A stretch of DNA of 16,224 nucleotides from Chromatiaceae bacterium (lineage in GTDB: Bacteria; Pseudomonadota; Gammaproteobacteria; Chromatiales; Chromatiaceae): NCBI GenBank assembly GCA_016938795.1, contig JAFGTZ010000193.1:1-16224 (forward strand), given 5' to 3'. The number at the start of each line of letters is the position of its first letter. Within the stretch, counting starts at the first letter, position 1. The notes under the pieces were generated by a model, which did no database searches, had not been told where the DNA came from, and was given only the letters and a program-made list of their open reading frames with translations. The position numbers and the translations under genes are program-made. Below are positions 1 through 6,184 of this stretch, one piece after another.

Positions 1-749
1 CAGGGCGACCCGCCGCGCCCGTAGACGTGCAGCGACTGGGCAAAATAGCCCGGTTGTCCATCGTCGCGCAGAAAATCGCGCAGCGTGGTGCCACCCTGTG
101 CGATGGCCGCGCCGAGCACGGCACGGATGGTCTCGGCGAGCCGCACAAAGCGGGCGCGACTGATGCGCCCGGCGGCGCGTGCGGGATGGATGCCGGCGAG
201 AAAGAGCGACTCGTTGGCGTAGATGTTGCCCACGCCCACCACCACCCGTGAATCCATAATGAAGGCCTTGACCGCGACGCGCCGTCCCTGAGCGAGCCGA
301 TGGAGATGCTCGCCCGTGAACTCCGGGTCGAGCGGCTCCGGGCCGAGATGGGCGAGCAACGGATGGGTGGTGAGCGCCTCCTCGGGGCTCTGGTCGAGCC
401 AGAGAAAGAGCCCGAAGCGGCGCGGGTCGTGAAAGCGCAGGCAGGGGCCATCGAGACAGCAGAGATCGAGATGGTCATGAGTGCGCGGCGGCTGGCGCGC
501 CTCGGTGATACGCAGACTGCCCGACATGCCGAGATGGATCAGCAGGCTGCCGTACTCCAGATCGGCCAGCAGATATTTGCCGCGTCGCTGCAGGGAGTCA
601 ATGCGCGCCCCGGCCAGACGTTCGGCCGTGTGCGGCGCCACAGGCTGGCGCAGGCGCGCCTCGCGCACCACCAGGCGCTCGATGCGCCGCCCCTCCAGAT
701 GGGGGCGGATGCCGCGCAGGGTGGTTTCGACCTCGGGCAGTTCGGGCAT
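1..749 (-). CDS. mutM: Formamidopyrimidine-DNA glycosylase MutM/Fpg (3'-truncated by window edge)
   Basis: Base-excision repair glycosylase/AP lyase that removes 8-oxoguanine and ring-opened purines from oxidised DNA. The visible 249 residues begin MPELPEVET, the family hallmark: after Met removal, Pro2 is the Schiff-base nucleophile and Glu3 the acid. The segment RRGKYLL (about 55-61) carries the conserved Lys58, and DSRVVVGVGNIYANE (166-180) is the helix-two-turn-helix DNA-binding signature with Asn175. The reading frame runs off the window at HVYGRGGSP, just before the C-terminal four-cysteine zinc finger of the family, so this is a window truncation and not a broken gene. The full protein should be about 270 residues. 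The start is 17 bases after the stop of the DUF4340 gene on the same strand, so mutM is probably transcribed with the ABC operon, although it has no evident functional link to it. The Shine-Dalgarno upstream is weak. Confidence 0.96.
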   Translation of the reverse strand, partial: MPELPEVETTLRGIRPHLEGRRIERLVVREARLRQPVAPHTAERLAGARIDSLQRRGKYLLADLEYGSLLIHLGMSGSLRITEARQPPRTHDHLDLCCLDGPCLRFHDPRRFGLFLWLDQSPEEALTTHPLLAHLGPEPLDPEFTGEHLHRLAQGRRVAVKAFIMDSRVVVGVGNIYANESLFLAGIHPARAAGRISRARFVRLAETIRAVLGAAIAQGGTTLRDFLRDDGQPGYFAQSLHVYGRGGSP

Positions 750-766
750 GGGGCTCAGGTTCGCGG

Positions 767-1828
767 CTAGGGATTGTCGGGCGCGAAGGGATCCTGTCCG
801 AAGCCCACGGGCGGTTCCTTGTAGGGCTCGGCGCCGAAACCGTCTGTCGGCTCCTCTTCGATCTGGCCATCGGGGCTGAGCCGGACCGAGGGCGCCGGCC
901 CGAGCGGCAGATCGCCCGGCAGGGGGGCCTCGGGGTTGGCAAAGGGATCGAGCGGCGCATCCGGCGCAGGAGTCGCCTCGGGCGCGGGCGGGTCGATGAC
1001 GGGCGGATCCGGCGCGAAGGGATCGTTGGGATCGGGCATCACCGCCTCGGCCAGCGGCGCCTCGGGATCGGTGATGAGATCCGGGGCGCGTGTCAGGCGG
1101 TAGGCGATCCCCAGCTCGGGGCGCGCCCAGAGCCGGCGATCCTCCGAGACCTCGAAGCGCAGGCTGCGCCCGTTCAGGTCGCGCAGTTCAAGGCGTGCCG
1201 CGCCGCTCGCGAAGGACTCGCGCGCCAGCGCCTCGATACGTTCGGCACGCAGGGTGGCGAGCAGCGCAAGCATCGACTCGACAAGCGGCACGTCGTCGAG
1301 CGTGGCGTAGGCCGGTTTGAAATCACGCGGCAGCAGATCGCGCGAGACCAGCTCGCGCGCGGGGGCGAGCAGACGGTGGCTGAAGCGATCATCGACCAAA
1401 TGCACCATATCGCCAATGGCCACATAGCGCTGCTCGCCGATGGGCGAGTGCGCGCCAAGGGCGAGTTCGAGTGTATCGACACGCAGCCACACCCGAGGCG
1501 GCGCCAGCCCCAGCGCCGGCAGGTCGAGCCCCTGTATGGGCAGGCTGCGACTCACCGGGCTGTGCAGCAGCTCCAGCAGGGCCTCGATCTGCTCGGCATC
1601 GGCATCGGTGCGCAAGGGTTCGAGCAGCGACCATTGGCCCCGGGCATTGGCCTGCAGGCGGATGAGCGGTTCGCCCGGACGCTCGATCTCGATCAGGCGC
1701 GGGGGCAGGGGACCGCTCTCGGCGAGCCGGGGCAGGGCGCGCGGTGCTTGCAGCTCACCAAGAATGACGCCCGCAAGCACCAGCAGCAGGGCCGCCAGGG
1801 CCAGATTGAGTAACCAGCGCGCGCTCAT
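767..1828 (-). CDS. DUF4340 domain protein, membrane-anchored, with Pro/Asp-rich C-terminal tail
   Basis: Last gene of the GldG-type ABC export operon. The 353-residue protein has an N-terminal membrane segment (about 6-24) and a probable periplasmic body (about 40-245) of the DUF4340 type, which is characteristically encoded beside GldG-like auxiliary proteins. Residues 254-353 form a low-complexity tail rich in Pro, Asp, Ala and Glu. DPFAPD occurs at 269-274 and 346-351, and the variant DPFANP at 294-299. The tail looks disordered and is not part of the usual domain. The ATG overlaps the TGA of the upstream GldG-like gene as ATGA, so translation is probably coupled. Biochemical role unknown; by context it is an accessory of the exporter. 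The DUF4340 assignment rests on position plus general sequence character, not on a profile search. Confidence 0.85.
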   Translation of the reverse strand: MSARWLLNLALAALLLVLAGVILGELQAPRALPRLAESGPLPPRLIEIERPGEPLIRLQANARGQWSLLEPLRTDADAEQIEALLELLHSPVSRSLPIQGLDLPALGLAPPRVWLRVDTLELALGAHSPIGEQRYVAIGDMVHLVDDRFSHRLLAPARELVSRDLLPRDFKPAYATLDDVPLVESMLALLATLRAERIEALARESFASGAARLELRDLNGRSLRFEVSEDRRLWARPELGIAYRLTRAPDLITDPEAPLAEAVMPDPNDPFAPDPPVIDPPAPEATPAPDAPLDPFANPEAPLPGDLPLGPAPSVRLSPDGQIEEEPTDGFGAEPYKEPPVGFGQDPFAPDNP

Positions 1829-3207
1829 CTCAGCCTCCCGCGCCGCCAGCGCACCAAGAGTCCTAGCAGCGCGAAAGCGCTCGGTAGCAGCACCAGGCTG
1901 GCCGCACTCAGCCAGAATGCACGCCGCTCTCCGAGCACCAGCGCCTCGGGAGCGCGCTCGGGGGGCGGCAGCTCAAGCAGCGGGCGCGAGCCATTCAGCC
2001 AGCCCAGCATGGCAAGCGTGAGTGTGCGGTTGCCGGCCACACCGAGAAAGGCATTGCTCGCGAAATCGCCATCACCCAGCAGCAGCACGCGCTGTTCGCG
2101 CCCTGGTTCTCCTCCCGCTCGGGCAAGCGCCAGGCCGACTGTCAGGGGTCCGGCGCGCTCGCCAACCACCTCGTCGCGTTCGATCGGAGGCAGGTCGAGC
2201 CGCCCCAGCTCGTTCCAGCTGCGGGCGCTGCTCGTGAAGGTTGCCGCAAGCCTCCACTCAGCCCCAGCGGCGGGCTCGAAGGCGAGCGCGCCGGGCAGCA
2301 GCGCGGCATCATCCAGAGGCATTCCCAGCGCTGCGCTCGCCTCAGAAGGCTCAAGCAAGGCCGCGACCGCAGGCTCGGGCACCCCCAGACGGGCCGCCTC
2401 GGGGTCGATGACCAGCCCGGGCAGGGGTTGCAGCCCCAGCGCCTCGGCGAGGGCGTCGAGCCCCTTGAGCGGCCCCGGGTCGAGCAGCCAGAGCAGATTG
2501 CCCCCGCGATCAAGATACTCAAGCAACCGTTCAATCTCGCCTGGAAAGAGACTGATCTGCGGCATGGAGAGCACGACCAGCTGGGTGTTGACCGGCACCT
2601 CGGTGATCTGGGTCAGATCGAGTGGGCGCACCCGATAGCCCTGCGCCTCCAGCTCCTCGCCGAGCAGCCCCAGATCGGATGGCGCGGTGCCCGCGATGGC
2701 GCGCTCGCCATGTCCCTCGATGACCGCCACCCAGGGCATCTCCTCGGCCAGAAGCCGCATCAGGGCTGCCCCCATGGCGCGCTCGCTGAGTTCACTCACT
2801 AGCTCGCGACGGGCGCGATAGTCGATGAGGATCTGACCGAGCAGCGAGACCTCGGCCTCGCGCGCCTGTTCGGGGAAGCGCTGCGGATCGACATAGCGGA
2901 TGGAGAGCGCCGGCAGGGCCTGGCGATAGGGGGCGAGAAAGCGATCAACAGCGCGCCCTGGCGCTGAAGCGGGGTCGGCAAAGACGGTGAAGCTCGGCGG
3001 TGTCTCCAGGCGCTCGACAATGGCCAGACTCTGAGCCGAGAGGCTGTTACGCGCCGTGCTGCTCCAGTCCCAGTAGCGATCATGGCGGGCGCCAAGCCAG
3101 CCGAGTGCGATGACCAGGGCCAGCAGCAAAAGCAGATAAAGCGCATCGACGAGGGGGCGCTCGATGCGCCGCCAGAGATTCAGCAAAGAAGCGAGCAGAG
3201 GACTCAT
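1825..3207 (-). CDS. GldG-like ABC transporter auxiliary protein
   Basis: Auxiliary component of an ABC-2 type export system of the gliding-motility GldG/ABC_transp_aux family. The 460 residues begin MSPLLASLLN. A first membrane helix spans about 21-40 and a second about 431-453, just before a basic tail (RWRRGRLR). The periplasmic body lies between them. Family-like motifs are RYVDPQRFP (about 104-112), IEGHGERA (163-170), LLWLLDPGP (238-246), TFTSSARSWNE (323-333) and GDGDFASN (378-385). A longer reading from 3315 is possible, but that part would lie inside the permease gene. The chosen ATG overlaps the permease stop as ATGA and precedes the first helix as expected. The protein is thought to work next to the ATPase and permease. 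Its substrate in non-gliding proteobacteria is unknown. Confidence 0.9.
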   Translation of the reverse strand: MSPLLASLLNLWRRIERPLVDALYLLLLLALVIALGWLGARHDRYWDWSSTARNSLSAQSLAIVERLETPPSFTVFADPASAPGRAVDRFLAPYRQALPALSIRYVDPQRFPEQAREAEVSLLGQILIDYRARRELVSELSERAMGAALMRLLAEEMPWVAVIEGHGERAIAGTAPSDLGLLGEELEAQGYRVRPLDLTQITEVPVNTQLVVLSMPQISLFPGEIERLLEYLDRGGNLLWLLDPGPLKGLDALAEALGLQPLPGLVIDPEAARLGVPEPAVAALLEPSEASAALGMPLDDAALLPGALAFEPAAGAEWRLAATFTSSARSWNELGRLDLPPIERDEVVGERAGPLTVGLALARAGGEPGREQRVLLLGDGDFASNAFLGVAGNRTLTLAMLGWLNGSRPLLELPPPERAPEALVLGERRAFWLSAASLVLLPSAFALLGLLVRWRRGRLR

Positions 3208-3941
3208 GCGAAGCGCCGGTTCACCAAACGTCGCTCGGTCAGGGCCAGAAAAAAGACCGTGAAGAGCAGAAAATAGAGCAGATCGCTCAGGCGCACGGCG
3301 CCGAACAGAAACCACAGCAGATGCTCGTTCCAGGCCAGCCAGCCGAAGAGCGAGAGCGAGGTGGACAGGAGCGGCTCGGCGCGACCGATGACCGAAAAGA
3401 GCAGCAGCAGCCCGAAGGCTGCAAGCACCGAAGCGCCCGGTTGGGCGCTGAGGCTGGAGGCATAGAGACCCACGGCGGCAAAAAAACCGCCGGCCAGCCA
3501 GAGCCCCAGGGTCGCTGCGGCAAGCTGCCCCGCATCGAGCGCCACCGTGCCGGCGAGCAGGGCAACATTGAGCGCGGGCAGCAGACAGAGCGGCGCGAGC
3601 AGCAGCCAGAGCCCCAGAAACTTGCCGAGCACCAGGCTCAGCCGACGCACCGGGGCCGCCTCCAGCAAGTCGAAACTGGCTTCGCGAAACTCGCTGCTCA
3701 ACATGCGCTGCGCGAGCAGGGGCGCGGCCAGCATGACCACCACGGCGGCAAAGCCGAAGAGGTTCAGCGTCAGCTCAAGCGTGAGGGGCGCGGCGCGTGC
3801 GGCGGCATCGAGCGCGCTGAAGTCCTCCAGCACCTGGAGAAAGATCCAGGCGAGCACCACCTGGCCCGCCCCCAGCAGCACCCAGAGCATGGGCGTGACC
3901 AGCCCGGAGCGCAGTTCGCGCGCGGCAAGCGTGAGAATCAT
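3204..3941 (-). CDS. ABC-2 type transporter permease (GldF-like)
   Basis: Integral membrane subunit of the exporter, 245 residues. It begins MILTLAAREL, typical of ABC-2 permeases in which a short cytoplasmic RELRS segment precedes the first helix. About six hydrophobic stretches are visible, near 17-37, 58-78, 105-132, 138-161, 171-186 and 218-234. The cytoplasmic segment SSEFREASFDLLEAAPVRR (82-100) matches the ABC-2 family pattern that contacts the ATPase. The ATG overlaps the ATPase stop (ATGA), and the permease stop overlaps the GldG-like start in the same way. A longer frame from 4211 is open, but its N-terminal part lies over the ATPase gene and has no membrane-protein character, so I rejected it. 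Substrate unknown. Confidence 0.9.
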   Translation of the reverse strand: MILTLAARELRSGLVTPMLWVLLGAGQVVLAWIFLQVLEDFSALDAAARAAPLTLELTLNLFGFAAVVVMLAAPLLAQRMLSSEFREASFDLLEAAPVRRLSLVLGKFLGLWLLLAPLCLLPALNVALLAGTVALDAGQLAAATLGLWLAGGFFAAVGLYASSLSAQPGASVLAAFGLLLLFSVIGRAEPLLSTSLSLFGWLAWNEHLLWFLFGAVRLSDLLYFLLFTVFFLALTERRLVNRRFA

Positions 3942-4888
3942 TGCGGATCCTCCGCGCCGGTGAGATCGAAAAAGATGCGCTCCAGATCGCTGCGCTCGGG
4001 CTGCAACTCGTAGAGCGCAAGGCCGGCCCCGAGAATATCGCGCGACAGGTCTGCCGAGCTGGCGCCGTCGGCGAGCACCACCCGGAAGCGCCCCTCGCCA
4101 AGCGCCGTGGCGGCGTGCACGGTCGCCAGCTCGGTCAGACGTGCACAGCCTTCGGCCTCGTTGAGCGCTCCCGCCGCCTGTGCACTCGGCCAGCTCAGCC
4201 GGACCCGCCACAGATGGGGCGCCTGATCAGCGGCCAGATAATCGCCATAGAGCATCCGCCCCTGATGCAGGATGGCCACCCGATCACACACCGCCTGCAC
4301 CTCGGGCAGCAGGTGGCTGGAGAAGATGACCCCGCACTCCTGCGCCAGCTCGCGAATGAGCGCGCGCATGGCGCGCATCTGATAGGGGTCGAGCCCCTCG
4401 GTGGGCTCGTCGAGAATGAGCAGGCGCGGGCGGTGGATGATCGCCTGGGCCAGCCCCAAGCGCTGGCGAAAGCCCTTCGAGAGCCGCGCGATGGGGTGAC
4501 GTCCCATGGCGTCGAGACCGCAGCGGTGCTTGGCCTCGTCGAGCGCGCCCGCGATACGCCGGCGCGGGATGCCGCGCAGCCGGGCGCAGAAGCGCAGATA
4601 TTCATCGACGCGCAGCTCGGGGTAGAGTGGCGGTCGATCGGGCAGATACCCCAGATGGCGGCGCGCCTCGCGACCCTCGCGCGCGAGGTCGAGTCCGAGA
4701 ATCTCGATGCGTCCGGCACTTGGCGCGAGCACCCCGGCGAGCAGCCGCAGACAGGTGGTCTTGCCCGCGCCGTTGGGGCCGAGCAGGCCAAGCACATGGC
4801 CCCGCTCCAGCGCCAGATTGACGTCCGACAACGCCAGACGGGCGCCGAAACGGCGGCTGAGATCGGTGACGCGGACCAGGGTTTCCAT
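3938..4888 (-). CDS. ABC transporter ATP-binding protein (GldA-like)
   Basis: First gene of the export operon: a 316-residue cytoplasmic ATPase that powers the permease. Walker A is GPNGAGKTT (37-45), the signature motif is LSKGFRQR (136-143), Walker B is LLILDEP (156-162), the D-loop follows at EGLDP (164-168), and the switch histidine is His192 in SSHLL. The Q-loop position reads GYLPDRPPLY (80-89), with Asp where Gln is usual. Related GldA-type ATPases commonly have Glu or Asp there, so I do not read it as inactivation. The start METLVRVTDL was chosen because the first beta strand begins right after it. A longer frame from 4942 adds 18 unrelated residues. No Shine-Dalgarno precedes the chosen ATG, which fits the very close promoter candidate upstream. 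Residues after about 230 form the usual C-terminal accessory region. Confidence 0.93.
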   Translation of the reverse strand: METLVRVTDLSRRFGARLALSDVNLALERGHVLGLLGPNGAGKTTCLRLLAGVLAPSAGRIEILGLDLAREGREARRHLGYLPDRPPLYPELRVDEYLRFCARLRGIPRRRIAGALDEAKHRCGLDAMGRHPIARLSKGFRQRLGLAQAIIHRPRLLILDEPTEGLDPYQMRAMRALIRELAQECGVIFSSHLLPEVQAVCDRVAILHQGRMLYGDYLAADQAPHLWRVRLSWPSAQAAGALNEAEGCARLTELATVHAATALGEGRFRVVLADGASSADLSRDILGAGLALYELQPERSDLERIFFDLTGAEDPQ

Positions 4889-4897
4889 GGGGCAGGG

Positions 4898-4926
4898 AAG
4901 ATACCTGTTCGCGCCGCGCTTGCCAA
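4898..4926 (-). promoter_or_regulatory. Candidate sigma-70 promoter of the ABC export operon
   Basis: Reading the minus strand, TTGGCA (4926-4921, 5 of 6 to consensus) is followed after 17 bases by TATCTT (4903-4898, 4 of 6). The expected start of transcription, about 7 bases past the -10, is near 4891. That leaves only about three bases before the ATG at 4888, so the message would be leaderless or nearly so. This agrees with the absence of a ribosome-binding site there. Confidence 0.5.
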
Positions 4927-5043
4927 TGAATGGCGAGCTCAACCTTGGTCACCTCATGTCCCTGCGGCGAATCTGGTATGTTGCCAGCGCGCGCAAAGAC
5001 TCGTCTCGGCACGGGTCTCGCCCATGTCTTCATTTTCTTGTCC

Positions 5044-5052
5044 AGAGGAAGG
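5044..5052 (+). promoter_or_regulatory. Ribosome-binding site fixing the start of the DUF6544-like gene
   Basis: AGAGGAAGG lies directly before the ATG at 5056. The GAGG core at 5045-5048 is 7 bases from that ATG. This selects the membrane-helix start MFLNTLFLVL over an upstream in-frame ATG at 4930, whose 42 extra residues look non-coding. Confidence 0.7.
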
Positions 5053-5055
5053 CTC

Positions 5056-5913
5056 ATGTTCCTGAATACACTCTTCCTTGTGTTGGCCACGGCCATCATG
5101 GTTCCCGCCGTGCTGATTCTCTATGGCGTCACGCGCTGGCAGAGCGCGACCCTGGCGCTCGGCGACGAGCTGGAACGCCAACGTCGCGCCCTCTCGCCCC
5201 GAACTTACAATCCCGAGGAAATCGCCGCGCTGCCCACGCCCGTGCAGCGATTTTTCGAGGCGGTTCTGGTGTCCGGCCAACCCCTGGTCGTCGCCGCTGA
5301 ACTTGGGCAGGAGGGCCGCATCAATCTTGGCGGCGAGCAGCCGCGCTGGAAACTCTTGCGCGCGCGCCAAAGCGTGGTTACGCAGGCGCCCGGATTTCTC
5401 TGGGATGCGCGCGCGCCGCTCCTGCCCGGCCTGGCGATTTTTGCCCAGGAGACCCTGCTCGCCAGCGGCGGGAGTTTTCGTCTGGCGCTCTTCGGTTTGC
5501 TGCCAATCAAGCGCATCGCCAGCAGCGAGCGCCTGACCGAGGCCCAGCGGCTGCGCTTTCTGGCCGAGTCCGTTTGGTATCCCACCCGGCTGCTGCCCAG
5601 CCAGGGCGTGCGCTGGGAGGCCATGGACGAGGAGTCTGCCCGCGCCACCTTGGTGGATGGTGAGGCGCAGACCAGCCTGGTGTTCAGCTTCGATGCCAAC
5701 GGTCTGGTGCGGGGTGTGCGTGCCGAGGCGCGTGCGCGTCTGGTGGGCAAGCAGCTGGTCGAGACGCCTTGGGAAGGTCGCTTCTGGGAATACCGCCAGC
5801 ATGGCGGCATGATGATTCCGGTTCAGGCCGAGAGCGCCTGGATCGAGAACGCTCGGCGCATCCCCGACTGGCAGGGACGCATCACTGAGATCATGTACAA
5901 GTTCGCGCCCTAA
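5056..5913 (+). CDS. Membrane-anchored protein of unknown function, DUF6544/DUF6920-like
   Basis: A 285-residue protein with one N-terminal membrane segment (about 4-24) and a soluble remainder, probably extracytoplasmic. Features that fit the DUF6544 (DUF6920) family are LPTPVQRFFEAVL (59-71), the GFLWDAR segment (113-119), LAESVWYPTRLLPSQGVRWE (169-188), the FSFDANG segment (210-216), the PWEGRFWEY segment (238-246) and a C-terminal GRITEIMYKF. These suggest a beta-rich fold. No catalytic function is known to me for the family. It stands alone, divergent from the ABC operon and convergent with gatB. A weak extended -10 (TGG then TATGTT, 4974-4982) lacks a good -35, so the promoter is uncertain. 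Family assignment comes from recalled motif pattern. Confidence 0.85.
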   Translation: MFLNTLFLVLATAIMVPAVLILYGVTRWQSATLALGDELERQRRALSPRTYNPEEIAALPTPVQRFFEAVLVSGQPLVVAAELGQEGRINLGGEQPRWKLLRARQSVVTQAPGFLWDARAPLLPGLAIFAQETLLASGGSFRLALFGLLPIKRIASSERLTEAQRLRFLAESVWYPTRLLPSQGVRWEAMDEESARATLVDGEAQTSLVFSFDANGLVRGVRAEARARLVGKQLVETPWEGRFWEYRQHGGMMIPVQAESAWIENARRIPDWQGRITEIMYKFAP

Positions 5914-5990
5914 ACCACGGCCAGGTTTGCTGTTATACCAATCACAGATGGATTTTTCGGTGGGGCTGAGGGATGGACGCGGGGGTGTCA

Positions 5991-6025
5991 GCGGCAGGGA
6001 TGCCGCAGTCAGGCCTCCAGGGAGG
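5991..6025. repeat. Candidate dispersed intergenic repeat (GGGATG hairpin type)
   Basis: GCGGCA (5991-5996), GGGA and TGCCGC (6001-6006) form a perfect 6-bp hairpin with a four-base loop. After a short spacer, CCTCC (6014-6018) and GGAGG (6021-6025) form a second small dyad, followed by GATTCA. The arrangement of an AGGGATG-loop hairpin and then a CCTCCAGGGAGG-like box with ATTCA resembles an intergenic repeat type I recall from many gammaproteobacterial genomes. Only one copy is in this window, so family membership is an inference. Confidence 0.45.
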
Positions 6026-6071
6026 GATTCAGTTCCGCCCCGTGGCCATCACCCAGCCAGGAGCCCATGAA

Positions 6072-6130
6072 GAAAACCCAAAACCTGATGGGCAATGAGC
6101 AGACCAAGCGCAAATCAGTTTTTGGTTTTC
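6072..6130. terminator. Long A/T-rich inverted repeat, possible bidirectional terminator
   Basis: The arm at 6072-6089 (GAAAACCCAAAACCTGAT) pairs with the arm at 6114-6130 (ATCAGTTTTTGGTTTTC): 16 base pairs with one bulged C (6079) and one mismatch (6084/6119). A 24-base loop separates the arms. Each strand's transcript would end in a broken U-rich arm. Since it lies between convergent genes, a two-way terminator is the simplest reading. The large loop and A/T-rich stem are atypical, so a small palindromic element is an alternative. Confidence 0.4.
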
Positions 6131-6135
6131 CTCGA

Positions 6136-6160
6136 CCGCCCCTTCTCGCGAAAAGGGCGG
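6136..6160 (-). terminator. Hairpin downstream of gatB, probable terminator stem
   Basis: On the minus-strand transcript, CCGCCC then TTTT, a CGCG loop, AGAA, a bulged G and GGGCGG fold into about 10 base pairs with one G-U wobble. It starts 24 bases after the gatB stop. No U-tract follows directly. The inverted repeat at 6072-6130 comes next and may finish the job. The plus-strand version has a C-A mismatch and is weaker. Confidence 0.45.
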
Positions 6161-6184
6161 GGAGGAGGTTCGGGTTGCTCGTGA

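Larger units (their letters stand above)
5914..6184. other. Convergent intergenic region with hairpins, no confident gene
   Basis: 271 bases between the stop of the DUF6544-like gene and the stop of gatB. It holds, in order, a GGGATG-loop hairpin repeat (5991-6025), a long imperfect inverted repeat (6072-6130) and a GC hairpin (6136-6160). A 46-codon frame from 6067 overlaps the last two and enters gatB; I do not accept it as a gene. No transposase remnant or RNA gene is recognisable. Confidence 0.7.

Noticed and set aside
3321..4013. A 230-codon Gln/Glu/Arg-rich plus-strand frame opposite the permease
   Set aside because: The composition is what antisense Leu/Ala codons of a membrane protein produce. 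It is not an independent charged protein.
4080..4120. Asp instead of Gln at the Q-loop position of the ATPase, at first suspected to be an inactivating change (approximate region of the C-terminal part checked for compensating motifs)
   Set aside because: Walker A, Walker B, the signature motif and the switch His are all intact, and GldA-like ATPases commonly lack Gln there. No sign of a dead enzyme.
4930..5055. An upstream in-frame start that would lengthen the DUF6544-like protein by 42 residues
   Set aside because: No ribosome-binding site there, a non-coding-looking extension, and a good site and membrane-helix start at 5056.
3941..5065. A 374-codon plus-strand frame opposite the ABC ATPase
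   Set aside because: Shadow of the ATPase gene, which carries all catalytic motifs on the minus strand. No domain or ribosome-binding site supports the plus-strand frame.
5914..6184. Insertion-sequence remnant or RNA gene in the convergent gap
   Set aside because: No transposase fragment, target duplication, tRNA fold or known RNA motif could be seen. The hairpins are better described separately.
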